DNA from: Kiritimatiellota bacterium B12222
GTDB taxonomy: Bacteria; Verrucomicrobiota; Kiritimatiellia; SS1-B-03-39; UBA6053
DNA length: 64,000 nt
Direction: 5' to 3'
Assembly: GCA_029719485.1 (NCBI GenBank)
Contig: CP120722.1
Span: 1,922,001 to 1,986,000, forward strand
Shown here: piece by piece, positions 17,701 to 30,844 of the stretch
How the letters are laid out: every line of letters begins with the position of its first letter
Position numbering within the stretch: position 1 is the stretch's first letter
Made by a program: the position numbers and the translations under genes
Notes under the pieces: generated by a model
What the model was told of the DNA's origin: nothing
Databases searched by the model: none
Seen by the model: the letters and a program-made list of their open reading frames with translations, nothing else

Positions 17701-18490
17701 CGACCGCAACATGGACCGTTTGGAAAGTGGTGACGAAGTCGATCCTGGTGTGGTCAAACGCGTAAAAGTGTATGTGACCAGCAAAAAGAAATTGATGGTT
17801 GGAGATAAAATGGCGGGTCGTCACGGAAACAAAGGGGTTATTGCCCGTATTGTTTCAGAAGAAGACATGCCATTCCTTCCTGATGGAACGCCGGTAGATA
17901 TCGTATTGAACCCCTTGGGCGTACCTTCTCGTATGAACGTGGGACAGGTATTAGAAACTCATTTGGGTTGGGCCTGTCACAAGTTGGGACTACATGCTGC
18001 AACACCTGTTTTCGACGGTATTCCCGAATCCAAGATTTGGGAATTGATGGAACAGGCTGGTTTACCCAGTTCGGGTAAAACCGCGCTTTATGATGGCCGT
18101 ACGGGTGATCGTTTTGACCAGAAAGTGGTTGTAGGTATGATTTACATGCTCAAACTTCACCATTTGGTCAGCGAAAAGATCCATGCACGTGCGGTGGGAC
18201 CTTACTCCTTGGTTACTCAGCAACCGCTGGGTGGTAAAGCGCAGTACGGTGGACAGCGTTTCGGGGAAATGGAAGTATGGGCATTGGAAGCATATGGTGC
18301 CGCGTATTCACTGCAGGAAGTATTGACTGTTAAGTCGGACGATCTTGCAGGACGTACCCGGATCTACGAGGCGATCGTGAAAGGTCAAAACTCGTTGGAA
18401 TCCGAAACACCGGAATCCTTTAATGTTCTGATGAAGGAAATGATGGCTCTGGGACTCGACATCCGTGTTGAGCACGAGCAGGAAGCCTAA
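14741..18490 (+). CDS. rpoB: DNA-directed RNA polymerase subunit beta
   Basis: 1249 residues from the ATG at 14741 ([13 protein letters not shown]); the open frame begins earlier at 14690 but the shorter start fits the family. Rifampicin-region residues [26 protein letters not shown], the [18 protein letters not shown] segment (here [13 protein letters not shown]) and the C-terminal [21 protein letters not shown] element (start [11 protein letters not shown]) are all present. With RpoC it forms the catalytic centre of RNA polymerase. Confidence 0.98.
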   Translation: MAERTNYGNIEEVATPPNLIDIQKKSFVDFLQAGVDPAKRDSVGFEAVFKEIFPIESYDGQCTLDYVRYDIQPAKFEEVECLREGETYAAPLYVTFRLKDGDEVREEDIFMGDIPLMTRHGSFIINGAERVIVSQLHRSPGICFEESTHANGSTLYSFRVIPDRGSWIEVQFDTNDLIYVYLDRKRRRRKVLAPTLFRAMGYSSDEELLSIFYTFKKISVAKKIKESALLNLVLKEDIVDEDSGNIIARRYEPMTLDLVSQIAAAGYTSVSVIDISKDEGIFLKSVEKDPSRDMEEALKDIYAKLRPGDPPSVANAQQMLKRIFGDPRRYDLGRVGRYKIRQKLNLQANPDSRVLEKEDFVEAVKYLVGLKMGEGFIDDIDHLGSRRVRTVGELMEGQVRVGLARTERLARERMTMIDATVEKLTPQRLVNPKALSAVIKDFFGRSQLSQFMDQTNPLSELTHKRRLSALGPGGLSRERAGFEVRDVHTSHYGRICPIETPEGPNIGLISSLSTYARVNEYGFMESPYREVIDGKVSREAKFLNADDEERFVIAQANAALNEDGSFVNEMVSVRRAGEFELVHRDEVTHMDVSPQQMVSVATSLIPFLEHDDANRALMGSNMQRQAVPLLVTDRPYVGTGVESRVARDSGVVVIAEKAGTVARVTADEIYISRDGTMPGKRTPEDEYEHYELRKFMRTNAGTCANQKPIVKVGQKIALGETIADGAATDMGDLALGRNVLVAFMPWCGYNFEDAILLNERMVKDDVYTSLHIEEFECDARDTKLGPEEITRDIPNVGEEALKNLDHDGIIRVGAEVKPGDILVGKITPKSETELAPEERLLRAIFGEKAADVRDTSLTVPSGTTGIVMDVKIASRNSSKKSKLTPSEKRRQAKAIHEDHKNKSSEITEALTEALSNILLGEKIPLDVINSKTDEIIIPANRKITKTLLRKLAAAHKNIEIDPSPIQIKIEGIISEFNSKFEELEEEYDRNMDRLESGDEVDPGVVKRVKVYVTSKKKLMVGDKMAGRHGNKGVIARIVSEEDMPFLPDGTPVDIVLNPLGVPSRMNVGQVLETHLGWACHKLGLHAATPVFDGIPESKIWELMEQAGLPSSGKTALYDGRTGDRFDQKVVVGMIYMLKLHHLVSEKIHARAVGPYSLVTQQPLGGKAQYGGQRFGEMEVWALEAYGAAYSLQEVLTVKSDDLAGRTRIYEAIVKGQNSLESETPESFNVLMKEMMALGLDIRVEHEQEA

Positions 18491-18574
18491 TCGACACATC
18501 CAACCGCCGGGAAGGGGAACCTTCCCGGTATCTGACAATTTATATAGTAACTTTGCAAACGGAGAAACCTAACG

Positions 18575-22759
<4,185 letters not shown>

Positions 22760-22833
22760 GTTAGGGAGTTGTCAGGCGGGGGGGCTTTGTGTTAAGGCCT
22801 CCAGCCCGATTTCAACCATTTTAGGAAAAAAGA

Positions 22834-23214
22834 ATGCCTACCATTAATCAGCTTGTTCGAAACGGACGTAGTCCGATCAAGAAAAAAAGTAAATCACGTG
22901 CGTTGCAGCAGTGCCCGCAACGTCGTGGAGTTTGTCTGTTGGTCAAAACCCAGACACCCAAGAAACCTAACTCCGCGTTGCGTAAAATTGCTCGTGTACG
23001 TTTGACCAATGGTCAAGAAGTTACCGCGTATATTCCCGGCGAAGGCCACAACCTGCAGGAACACAGTATGGTGTTGGTGCGCGGTGGTCGTGTACCCGAT
23101 CTTCCCGGTGTTCGTTATCACATCGTTCGTGGAGCCCTTGATTGTTTAGGGGTAGATGGACGTAATCAAGGCCGTTCCAAGTATGGAACTAAAAAGCCTA
23201 AAGCAAAAAGCTAA
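22834..23214 (+). CDS. rpsL: 30S ribosomal protein S12
   Basis: 126 residues. It begins [13 protein letters not shown] and contains [20 protein letters not shown], where streptomycin-resistance changes occur in other bacteria; the wild-type lysine is present. S12 monitors decoding accuracy. It is followed by rpsG after 24 bp. Confidence 0.97.
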   Translation: MPTINQLVRNGRSPIKKKSKSRALQQCPQRRGVCLLVKTQTPKKPNSALRKIARVRLTNGQEVTAYIPGEGHNLQEHSMVLVRGGRVPDLPGVRYHIVRGALDCLGVDGRNQGRSKYGTKKPKAKS

Positions 23215-23238
23215 TTTAAAACGTATTTAGGAAATATT

Positions 23239-23709
23239 ATGGCAAGACGTCACCGTTCAGTTAAACGCGAAGTGCTCCCCGATCCCAAGTTTCAAAGCTC
23301 TGAGATCACACGCTTCGTAAATCAGATCATGCGCAAAGGTAAAAAAACCATTGCTCAAAAAATCATTTACACCGCTCTGCAACAAGTAGAGGAAAAAACC
23401 AAAGAAAACCCTGTAGAGGTTTTTGAGAACGCCATCGAAAATGTGCGTCCTCAGTTGGAAGTGAAATCCCGTCGTGTAGGTGGTGCAACTTATCAAGTAC
23501 CGATGGAACTTTCTACCCCTCGTAGCCGTTCTTTGGCGATGCGTTGGATCATTCAGTATTCACGTGCTAAAAAAGGAACCCCTTTGGCAAATGCCTTGGC
23601 CAATGAATTGGTTGATGCGCATAACAACACTGGGTCAGCCATTAAAAAACGTGATGATACCCACAAAATGGCACAGGCCAACCGTGCTTTTGCACATTAC
23701 CGTTGGTAA
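23239..23709 (+). CDS. rpsG: 30S ribosomal protein S7
   Basis: 156 residues with the family start MARRHRSVKREVLPDPKF and the VGGATYQVPMELSTPRSRSLAMRW region (core GGATYQVPME). It nucleates 30S head assembly. Unlike the usual str operon, fusA does not follow; a strong terminator lies 34 bp downstream. Confidence 0.97.
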   Translation: MARRHRSVKREVLPDPKFQSSEITRFVNQIMRKGKKTIAQKIIYTALQQVEEKTKENPVEVFENAIENVRPQLEVKSRRVGGATYQVPMELSTPRSRSLAMRWIIQYSRAKKGTPLANALANELVDAHNNTGSAIKKRDDTHKMAQANRAFAHYRW

Positions 23710-23743
23710 GTGATCGGATATAAGGTGTTTCACACCTTTGAAT

Positions 23744-23776
23744 ACCACCCACTTTTTAGTTGGGTGGTTTTTTTTG
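23744..23776 (+). terminator. Rho-independent terminator after rpsG
   Basis: ACCACCCA and TGGGTGGT form an 8-bp stem followed at once by a run of eight to nine T residues. This closes the transcription unit that starts upstream of tRNA-Thr. Confidence 0.9.
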
Positions 23777-24256
23777 CCCATATATTTCATTATATCGGTA
23801 CTGACGAAAAGGAGTGAGAGCCTTTTTTCCCTTTTTCAGGGGACTGCTCCAAACTATTCCAACTGTCGTTATTTGAAAGAGGTAGGGGAAGCGTCATGCA
23901 AGGGGACACAACGAAGAGCCCCTGATGTCGTTGCGGACTATGGGATGCTGAAGATTCCACACCCACGGGATGTTCATGGGAGAGCTCGTCCGTCGGTTTT
24001 CGTGGTTGAAGAAGCGTAGTGTCTCCGAAGAATGTAGTGTGCGTGGGGACACGGGAAGAGGGGCATTTATCCCTCTTCCCCCAAGTGGCACTTTTGCTGT
24101 ATGGGTGAAAGGCCTATGAAAAAGGGAGGGGGCAGAGACGCCGGATCGTCTATTTAACCCATAATTCTATATTTTTTCTGTTTGCTCTGGGGGCTCATTG
24201 GGCTCAGCCGTTTTGTTCTATTTGCTTTCTCGTTGAAGATAGGGTATAGGCGCGAG
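23777..24256 (+). other. 480-bp region without a supported gene; possible structured RNA
   Basis: No convincing coding sequence: a 93-codon open frame at 23738-24019 starts inside the terminator and has no family features. Several hairpins are present: a perfect 10-bp stem GGGAAGAGGG/CCCTCTTCCC (24053-24080), an 8-bp stem GTGTCTCC/GGGGACAC (24019-24052) and shorter pairings such as AGGGG/CCCCT around 23900-23922. A structured non-coding RNA such as a 6S-like RNA, or the 5' leader of cydAB, is possible but unproven. Confidence 0.3.
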
Positions 24257-25567
24257 ATGGATCATTTACTTATGGCTCGAAGCCAAATGGCTTTTTCTTT
24301 GGCGTTTCACATTATTTTTGCCGCCATATCAATGGTGATGCCATTCTTGATGTATGCAGCCTATCGTCGATACCTCAAGCATCGCGACCCCATTGACCTA
24401 CAATTAACCAAAGCGTGGATGAAGGGGAGTGCGATCATTTTTGCTACTGGGGCCGTGAGTGGTACGGCATTGAGTTTTCAGTTGGGGCTTCTCTGGCCGG
24501 GATTCATGGAGCATGCCGGTCCTATATTCGGCATGCCGTTTTCGTTAGAAGGGGCCGCATTTTTTCTGGAAGCGATTTTTATGGGCCTTTTTATGTATGG
24601 GTGGGGTCGAATCCCTGAACGTCGGCATTTGTTTTTTGGGTTGATGATGGGGGTGTGTGGTCTGATGTCTGGTTTATTGGTGATCGCGGCCAACGGATGG
24701 ATGAATGCGCCGACGGGATTTGACTGGGTGAATGGGCAAGCCGAGAATATTCACCCTTGGAAGGCGATGTTTAATCGTGCCTGGCCTTTACAGGCGCTTC
24801 ACATGCTCGGCGCTGCATTTCAGGCGGTGAGCATTGCGGCCTTGGGTGTACATTGTCTGGGGCTGTTACGGGGCACAGGAAGGGCCTTTCATCTGCGTGC
24901 CTGTTCCTATTTGATGCCTTGTTTGGTGGTGAGTTCTTTTTACATGCCGTTTACGGGTGACTTGAGTGCAAAATCGGTTGCGAAACGTCAGCCAGAAAAA
25001 TTGGCCGCCATGGAAGCTCATTTTGAAACCGCTACTCGGGTACCGCTGATTATTGGGGGCATCCCAAATGAAGAAACTCAGGAAGTAAAGTATGCGATTA
25101 AGATTCCGGGTGGATTGAGTTTTCTGGCTTTTGGAAATTTTAACGCTGAAGTGAAAGGGTTGAATGCTTTTCCTGAAGGTGACCGTCCTCCGGTCTTGGT
25201 GCCTCATATTGCCTTTCAGTTGATGGTAGGTATCGGGATGCTCTTGCTCACAGTTTCTCTTGTTTGGTTGTATTCTAAGTGGAAAAAACGGAATTTATTT
25301 GAATGCAAATGGTGGCAACGTTTGTTGCTCTGTTTGGCGCCTCTTGGCTTTGTTGCTTTGGAGTCGGGTTGGATTGTAACAGAGGTAGGGCGTCAACCTT
25401 GGGTGATCTATCGCATCATGCGTACGGCAGATTCTGTGACAGCGGTTCCCGGCTTGGGCTGGAATTTTATCGTCATCTTTGGCTTATACGGCGTCTTAGG
25501 ATTTCTTTCCTTTGGTTTGTTATGGAAGTGGTTTCAAATTGAATCCGCTCGGGAGGAGGAGGTCTAA
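24257..25567 (+). CDS. cydA: Cytochrome bd-type quinol oxidase subunit I (short Q-loop type)
   Basis: 436 residues from MDHLLMARSQMAFSLAFHIIF, the usual start; the open frame extends upstream to 24182. His ligands for the hemes are in the first helix (FHIIF) and in HMLGAAFQ. The Q-loop is short and the segment GRQPWVIYRIMRTADSV places it with cyanide-insensitive-type (CioA-like) oxidases. With CydB it oxidises quinol and reduces oxygen to water in the inner membrane, typically under low oxygen. Confidence 0.92.
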   Translation: MDHLLMARSQMAFSLAFHIIFAAISMVMPFLMYAAYRRYLKHRDPIDLQLTKAWMKGSAIIFATGAVSGTALSFQLGLLWPGFMEHAGPIFGMPFSLEGAAFFLEAIFMGLFMYGWGRIPERRHLFFGLMMGVCGLMSGLLVIAANGWMNAPTGFDWVNGQAENIHPWKAMFNRAWPLQALHMLGAAFQAVSIAALGVHCLGLLRGTGRAFHLRACSYLMPCLVVSSFYMPFTGDLSAKSVAKRQPEKLAAMEAHFETATRVPLIIGGIPNEETQEVKYAIKIPGGLSFLAFGNFNAEVKGLNAFPEGDRPPVLVPHIAFQLMVGIGMLLLTVSLVWLYSKWKKRNLFECKWWQRLLLCLAPLGFVALESGWIVTEVGRQPWVIYRIMRTADSVTAVPGLGWNFIVIFGLYGVLGFLSFGLLWKWFQIESAREEEV

Positions 25568-26589
25568 TGGAACTTACCTTTGCCTTTTTGATTACGGTGA
25601 TTGCGATTTATGCCTTATTTGGTGGCGCAGACTTCGGGGGGGGATTGTTAGAGGCGACCTTAGGGCGTCATCCCGCGCTACAGAAAAAGCTACAAGCGAC
25701 CTTGAGCCCGGTGTGGGAAGCCAATCATGTGTGGTTGATCGCCGTAGTGGTCATCATGTTTGTGGGCTTTCCTAAGGTGTACACCACTATGTGTACGGTG
25801 CTGTATTTGCCTTTGAGTCTCGCGTTGTTGGGTATTTTGTTGCGAGGAAGTTTTTTCACTTTTCGCAAGTACGATCCCGATCCTGGCAAAAATTTAAAAA
25901 CGTATGATGTGGTGTTTCGCGTGAGCTCGGTGCTTACTCCCACATTTTTTGGCTTTATGGTGGCTGCAACCTTGGCTTATTTGCCTCAGCAAAGCACCCA
26001 TCCCGATTTTGGGTATGCACAACTCTATCTGCATCCTTGGCTGACGGTGATGGGAGGACTGTGTGCTATTTTTGTCAATGCGGTGTTTGGATATCTGGCC
26101 TCGGTATTTTTCTACGGAGAACTGGACACAGAGCCGGATCGCAGGGTGATGATACGGAGGATTTTATACTTTTTTCTCGCCACCTTTGTCAGTGGTGGGG
26201 CGGTATTGATTTGGGGAGCGTTGCATTTACTTGTGGATCCGGAAAAGTTTTTCTCAGCCTTCCAAATTATGGCCCAATTGGTGGCCTTTGCGGCAATAGT
26301 GTGGATGGTGGTTTCGTTAAAAAATGGCCGGGGATGGCAGGCGCGTTTTGCTGCCGGCTTGCAAACCCTTGCTTTTCTAACGGGTTGGGTGCATATGGAT
26401 TATCCCGTGTTCTTTCGCTTTGATGATGGGACTGCTCTAACCGTTCAGAACGCTGCAGCACCGCCGATTACGATCTTTTGGTTGAATATTGGCTTGGTGA
26501 TTGTGTTGTCGTTGGTGGTGCCCTTGTTGGTGTATTTATACCGGGTTTTTCAATCTTCACCCGATGCGAAAGGCCTTCTCAGGCGATAA
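25567..26589 (+). CDS. cydB: Cytochrome bd-type quinol oxidase subunit II
   Basis: 340 residues, about eight to nine membrane helices. The N-terminus LITVIAIYALFGGADFGGGLLEA and PVWEANHVWLIAVVVIMFVGFPKVY are the conserved CydB elements. The ATG overlaps the cydA stop by one base and is preceded by GGAGGAGG. No CydX-like small subunit was seen after it. Confidence 0.93.
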   Translation: MELTFAFLITVIAIYALFGGADFGGGLLEATLGRHPALQKKLQATLSPVWEANHVWLIAVVVIMFVGFPKVYTTMCTVLYLPLSLALLGILLRGSFFTFRKYDPDPGKNLKTYDVVFRVSSVLTPTFFGFMVAATLAYLPQQSTHPDFGYAQLYLHPWLTVMGGLCAIFVNAVFGYLASVFFYGELDTEPDRRVMIRRILYFFLATFVSGGAVLIWGALHLLVDPEKFFSAFQIMAQLVAFAAIVWMVVSLKNGRGWQARFAAGLQTLAFLTGWVHMDYPVFFRFDDGTALTVQNAAAPPITIFWLNIGLVIVLSLVVPLLVYLYRVFQSSPDAKGLLRR

Positions 26590-26673
26590 GCCTTTTCTGT
26601 CGAATGGTAAGAGTTTTGATGAATAGTGCGTCCCCAGCCTTGCACCTTTTGAACGGACTGTCATATTCATCTT

Positions 26674-28749
26674 ATGAATGATGGTCGAATGAATATATTT
26701 CCGCGATGGTTTTTGTCTGCTCTTTTGATGGGGTTTTGCCTGCTATCGCTCTCGTGTCGTGCCGAAGAAGCCTATCCTGATTTGATGCCTATTGGTGAAA
26801 TAAGAGGGAAGGTGACAGAACATGAAAATGCTGAAAAACATCGGGCAAGATTAAATAAAGAAACGCTTACGGTCCGTGGCGTCGTGCACCAGCTTTTGCG
26901 GTGGCGTACCATGAAAGGGATTGATGTCTATGGGATGTTGATTCAGAATTTACCTGAAGATGCCGATGGGGATGCCGAAACGTCTGATGGGTTGTTTGTC
27001 TATTTGGGGTCGGTTCCTGCATTACCGATGTTGCCCCAAGGCACCTATACGGCGCGAGTGGGAGATGTGGTGACCTTGCGGGGGACCGTTCACGAGCGAT
27101 ATGGACAGACTGAATTTTCAGAGGCGAAGGTTTTAGCGGTTAAAAAAGGTGGGGATGTCGATAAACTCATTGAACCTGTCGATTTGGAGCTTCCTGCATC
27201 GTACAGTGCGAGACAACGCTTATTGGAACGGCATGAAGGCATGAGGCTTCGTCTTTCTGAAGGGAGTGTGGCTGTGAGTGGGACGCATCCCAACAACCGC
27301 ACCTACGATATGCAGTTATGGGTGATTCCTCATTCTCATCCCGCAGTGCAAGCGGAGAATAAAGCGGCCCGCCGTCAATATCGTCCTGCTCATCCAATGT
27401 CTACTGTACCTGAGGGTTTAGAAAAGGATGGGAATGGCATGTTTTTAGTGATTGGTAGTACGGGCTTGGTGGAGCGTTTAGACGATCGAGAGCTGTCGTT
27501 GCCTCCTACGCAAGTGGGGCAAGAACTGTCTTCAGCCTTAACCGGTGGAATGGTGTACACTTGGGGAGAATATGTATTGCAAGTTGATCGTTTGCCGGTG
27601 TTTGTGCCTGCGAGTGAAGAGGATTCCGTTTTACCGGCTGAAGAAGAGGCCCACCCTCGATTGCGTATTGCCGCTTACAATGTGGAAAACTTATATGATT
27701 TTGTAAACGATCCTTTTGATTTCTGTGATTTTCATGATGACAGTGGTTGTCCGGGGAGCCGTTTCCCTTTAAATTATGTTCCTGAAACGGATGAAATTTA
27801 CCGGGCACGGGTGCGTAAAATTGCCTTACAAATCGTTGAAGACCTTCATTCTCCTGATATTTTGATGATTCAGGAAGCGGAGGATCAAGATGTGGGCAAA
27901 ATTGTAGAGGGGGAGATGGTGTATGGCCTCGAAAACAATGCGGATGGGCAAATCGACGCCTTGCAGGAAGTTGCGTTGGAAATTGTGGCCATGGGAGGTC
28001 CCGTGTATGAAGTGATGGTCGATCGTGCGGCCACGGATGGTCGGGGCATTATTTGCGCGTGGCTGGTACAGACCGAGAATTTTAAGGCTGTAGATCCCTC
28101 AGAATATATGGGGATCTTTGGTGACGAACCTCAGTTGTCGGAAGATCGTGTTTGGTTGCCGATGAGCGCTACTATTGCGAATCCTAAAGCGTTTAATGCC
28201 GTGTTTACAGGCGTTCCCGGGGGGGCGGATGAAATGGAAGCGGTGTTTTCTCGAGCGGTACAAGTATTGCTTTTAGAAGATAAACGAAATGGCGAACGGA
28301 TTTGGATACAGAACAATCACTTCAGTTCTGGACCTGATTACAAAGTGGATCGACGTCGTGCCCAAGCGGCTGTGAATGCTGAATTGAGCCAATTGATCCT
28401 GCAGTTGGATCCGGGAGCGACGGTTTTGGTGGGTGGAGATTTAAATGTATTTCCTCGGCCAGATGATCCTTTAGATCCGCCCTCTGATCAATTGGGACCC
28501 TTATATGAGGTGGGGTTATTTAATGTATACGATCGAATCGTGGTCGAAAACCCTGCGAATGCGTACAGTTATATTTATCGCGGGGTGGCGAATGTGTTGG
28601 ATCATTTCTTCCTGTCGGAAGCTGCGGTGGAGAAACTACAATTTGCCGCGTATTTAAAATTAAATGCGGGCTTTCCTGAATCCTTCCCTAATGAGTTGCC
28701 TTTGCGGGCGAGCGATCATGATCCGCTGATGATTGAGTTGGCCTGGTAA
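26674..28749 (+). CDS. Exported endonuclease/exonuclease/phosphatase family protein
   Basis: 691 residues. A hydrophobic N-terminus ending LLSLSCRAEE is a signal peptide, possibly a lipobox (LSLSC). Residues 55-160 look like an OB-fold region as in extracellular nucleases of the ExeM type. From about residue 329 the EEP catalytic domain begins (RIAAYNVENLYDFV) with the metal-binding glutamate in LMIQEAEDQD, NHFSSGPD, VGGDLNVFPRPDD and the terminal RASDHDPLMIEL. It probably cleaves nucleic acid or phosphodiesters outside the cytoplasm. An alternative ATG lies at 26689. Confidence 0.8.
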   Translation: MNDGRMNIFPRWFLSALLMGFCLLSLSCRAEEAYPDLMPIGEIRGKVTEHENAEKHRARLNKETLTVRGVVHQLLRWRTMKGIDVYGMLIQNLPEDADGDAETSDGLFVYLGSVPALPMLPQGTYTARVGDVVTLRGTVHERYGQTEFSEAKVLAVKKGGDVDKLIEPVDLELPASYSARQRLLERHEGMRLRLSEGSVAVSGTHPNNRTYDMQLWVIPHSHPAVQAENKAARRQYRPAHPMSTVPEGLEKDGNGMFLVIGSTGLVERLDDRELSLPPTQVGQELSSALTGGMVYTWGEYVLQVDRLPVFVPASEEDSVLPAEEEAHPRLRIAAYNVENLYDFVNDPFDFCDFHDDSGCPGSRFPLNYVPETDEIYRARVRKIALQIVEDLHSPDILMIQEAEDQDVGKIVEGEMVYGLENNADGQIDALQEVALEIVAMGGPVYEVMVDRAATDGRGIICAWLVQTENFKAVDPSEYMGIFGDEPQLSEDRVWLPMSATIANPKAFNAVFTGVPGGADEMEAVFSRAVQVLLLEDKRNGERIWIQNNHFSSGPDYKVDRRRAQAAVNAELSQLILQLDPGATVLVGGDLNVFPRPDDPLDPPSDQLGPLYEVGLFNVYDRIVVENPANAYSYIYRGVANVLDHFFLSEAAVEKLQFAAYLKLNAGFPESFPNELPLRASDHDPLMIELAW

Positions 28750-28773
28750 ATCTCACCGGCGAAAGTGCGGAAG

Positions 28774-29142
28774 CTATGGGGTGTTGGGATGGGGCCCTGG
28801 CACCCGTAGGCGTATGAGTTGGCCCGTGTTTACCTGAAAGCTAAGGGTCTGGTCGTTAGGCCAGTTCATGCTCTCGACCATTTTGTTTACGTTGGCGAGT
28901 GTTTTTTGACCGATGGGATCTTTCCACTCGCAGAGGACTTTGCCGTTTTGCAGTATTTTTACATCTGCAAAATGTGCCGTTGTGGGCTTGCTGAAGCTTT
29001 CACGAATGTCGACTTGTACGCGGTATCCATTTGGGGAGGAGGGGCCTGCAATGGGTTTTGCGCGAAAGGTGTTCCAAACCAATGCCACAATCAGCACTAG
29101 CAATGCGATACTCATTTTTCGAAGGAGACGTTGTCTGTTCAT
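28774..29142 (-). CDS. Hypothetical membrane-anchored protein
   Basis: A 122-residue protein with one N-terminal hydrophobic segment (IALLVLIVALVWNTF) and a periplasmic remainder without recognised motifs. It starts three bases after the DtxR-type repressor stop, so the two are probably co-transcribed. Function unknown; the context suggests metal homeostasis (inference). Confidence 0.6.
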   Translation of the reverse strand: MNRQRLLRKMSIALLVLIVALVWNTFRAKPIAGPSSPNGYRVQVDIRESFSKPTTAHFADVKILQNGKVLCEWKDPIGQKTLANVNKMVESMNWPNDQTLSFQVNTGQLIRLRVPGPHPNTP

Positions 29143-29145
29143 GAG

Positions 29146-29802
29146 TTATTTTACCCGTATTCTTCCCGCAATTTCGGTGGATAGGGGTAAGGTCTCGGAA
29201 AGGCTGGGAATTTTTAAAGACAAAATGCCGGTAATGGGATCTACATGATGTAGTTCGAAGTTTTGACCGGGCCGCAACTGACTTTCTGCAATCCACTCTA
29301 AAAAGGCGGGATCTTGGTCCTCCACCCGACAAATTTCATATTTTCCGGGTGCTACGTCACAGAGCAGTGCATTTTTGTGTGTAGGCAGGTCCGCTCCCGA
29401 GGCAGGAATGGGGTCGCCATGGGGATCTTTCTCGGGAAAGCCCAACATTTCATCCATACGGTCTAGAAATCGATCGGAAACCACATGCTCCAGGGCTTCG
29501 GCGTCTTCATGCACTTCCGACCAGTCCATGTGCATGATTTCGACTAAGAAAGATTCAATGATGCGGTGGCGGCGAATAATGCGCAGGGCTTCTTTTCGTC
29601 CGCTTGCGGTGAGTTCTACACCAGAGCGGGCTACGTAATTGACCAAACCTTTTTTGTCCAATCCACGGATCATGGTGGTAATGGTGCCCGGGGTAACGCC
29701 CACTTCTTCCGCGAGTTCACCGAGGCGTACAAGGGGTTGATCCGGATGGCGTTCCGTCATCTGGCATATCGTTTTAAGGTAATTTTCGGTGGTAAATGAC
29801 AT
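29146..29802 (-). CDS. DtxR/MntR-family metal-dependent transcriptional repressor
   Basis: 218 residues from the ATG at 29802 (an in-frame TTG at 29817 is less likely). The N-terminal winged helix contains RLGELAEEVGVTPGTITTMIRGLDKKGLV; the metal-binding and dimerisation domain has RRHRIIESFLVEIMHMDWSEVHEDAEALEHVVSD (core HEDAEALEHVVS), with the His and Glu ligands expected for DtxR/MntR/IdeR; a FeoA-like SH3 domain follows. It is divergent from the barrel gene and importer, its likely targets. Whether it senses Mn or Fe cannot be decided. Confidence 0.88.
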   Translation of the reverse strand: MSFTTENYLKTICQMTERHPDQPLVRLGELAEEVGVTPGTITTMIRGLDKKGLVNYVARSGVELTASGRKEALRIIRRHRIIESFLVEIMHMDWSEVHEDAEALEHVVSDRFLDRMDEMLGFPEKDPHGDPIPASGADLPTHKNALLCDVAPGKYEICRVEDQDPAFLEWIAESQLRPGQNFELHHVDPITGILSLKIPSLSETLPLSTEIAGRIRVK

Positions 29803-29987
29803 AAGATCTGCCGACAATTACACAGGTTCTTTAGTAAAACAAAGTCAAAGTAGGATGATTCGTGTTTGGACTTTGACTAATCAAACTAATTATCTTGTAC
29901 TGTAAAACTTTTGACGTATAACGTGTTCAGTCATGCTTCTAGGTGAGCAAATAAATCTAAACTTAAAATGATAGGGAAAATTGTAAA
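29803..29987. promoter_or_regulatory. Divergent promoter/operator region of the metal uptake locus
   Basis: On the plus strand TTGACT (29873-29878), a 17-bp spacer and TGTACT (29896-29901) form a plausible promoter for the barrel gene. TCAAACTAA at 29881-29889, just downstream of the -35, is identical to a site beside the hmuT promoter. An inverted pair AAAGTCAAAG/CTTTGACT flanks the region at 29841-29878. These are candidate sites for the DtxR-type repressor. Confidence 0.45.
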
Positions 29988-30761
29988 ATGAAGAAAAGTT
30001 ATCTACTGATTTGGTGGGCTGTGATCGCACAAGCCGCAAGTGCACATGAGGGAATAGGGATACGGGAAGGAGGGGATATTCATGGTGAAGCGATTGCACA
30101 TGTTGATGGAGAAGCTCCTTCTGCGGTCATGGGGTTTTTATGGGAAAGTAGTTATATTTCTGAAGGTCGAAATAATTTAGAAGAAGGGGGGCTTCTCTCC
30201 ACTTTTGCCGCTACCGAGTTGGAGACCACTGCGGGAGTATTTGGATTTGAATGGTGGTATGGGAGTTCAGTGGAGACTCCGTATACGGAATCTGATTTTT
30301 CGGTAAGTTGGGCCAAGTCCTTGTCGGGAATAGATCTGGCTCTGGGTTATACCTATTTGGCTTTTCCTCAGGATTCTGAAAATGATCAGGAATATTCCGC
30401 AGAGATCGCGAGGGAAGTGTCTGGTGGATTTACCCCCTTTTTTGGTGCCACCTATGCCGTGGAAGCGGGCGGGACTTTTATTGAATTAGGGGTGGGGAAG
30501 GAATGGGTGCTGACTGAAAAATGGGTGTTTTCATCTGTTGTCGCGATCGGGATCAATGAAGGCTATGTGGTAGAGGGGCATAATGGATTCAATAACGCCA
30601 CGCTTGGGCTCGTCGCGAGTTATGTGGTGGTGGAGCATCTCCATATAGATATCGGGGGGCAAGTCAGTCTCCCGCTGGAGAAGGATGCGGAAGGTTATCC
30701 CGAGGATGAGGGATTAGAAGATCTCTATGTGATTTCTTGTGGTTTAACTGCCACATTTTAA
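29988..30761 (+). CDS. Outer-membrane beta-barrel protein (putative porin)
   Basis: 257 residues with a signal peptide ending SAHEG or earlier at AQAAS. The rest alternates polar and aromatic residues in beta strands and ends with a phenylalanine (SCGLTATF), as outer-membrane barrels do. The repeating strand pattern and ELGVGKEWVL-type segments recall small porins such as the TorF family. It precedes the metal-binding protein of an ABC importer by 83 bp, so it may be the outer-membrane entry for the same metal (inference). Confidence 0.6.
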   Translation: MKKSYLLIWWAVIAQAASAHEGIGIREGGDIHGEAIAHVDGEAPSAVMGFLWESSYISEGRNNLEEGGLLSTFAATELETTAGVFGFEWWYGSSVETPYTESDFSVSWAKSLSGIDLALGYTYLAFPQDSENDQEYSAEIAREVSGGFTPFFGATYAVEAGGTFIELGVGKEWVLTEKWVFSSVVAIGINEGYVVEGHNGFNNATLGLVASYVVVEHLHIDIGGQVSLPLEKDAEGYPEDEGLEDLYVISCGLTATF

Positions 30762-30844
30762 AAACAAATCCATCAAACGAAAAAGTAAAAACAAAACCAA
30801 AAAAAGGAGTTTACTTTGAGCGATCAAAGTACACATTACGAATT

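Noticed and set aside
23738..24019. 93-codon open frame after rpsG
   Set aside because: It starts inside the terminator stem, has no ribosome binding site and no recognisable protein features.
30737..30844. Extended start of the metal-binding protein
   Set aside because: The extra 36 residues precede a good signal peptide and overlap the end of the barrel gene.
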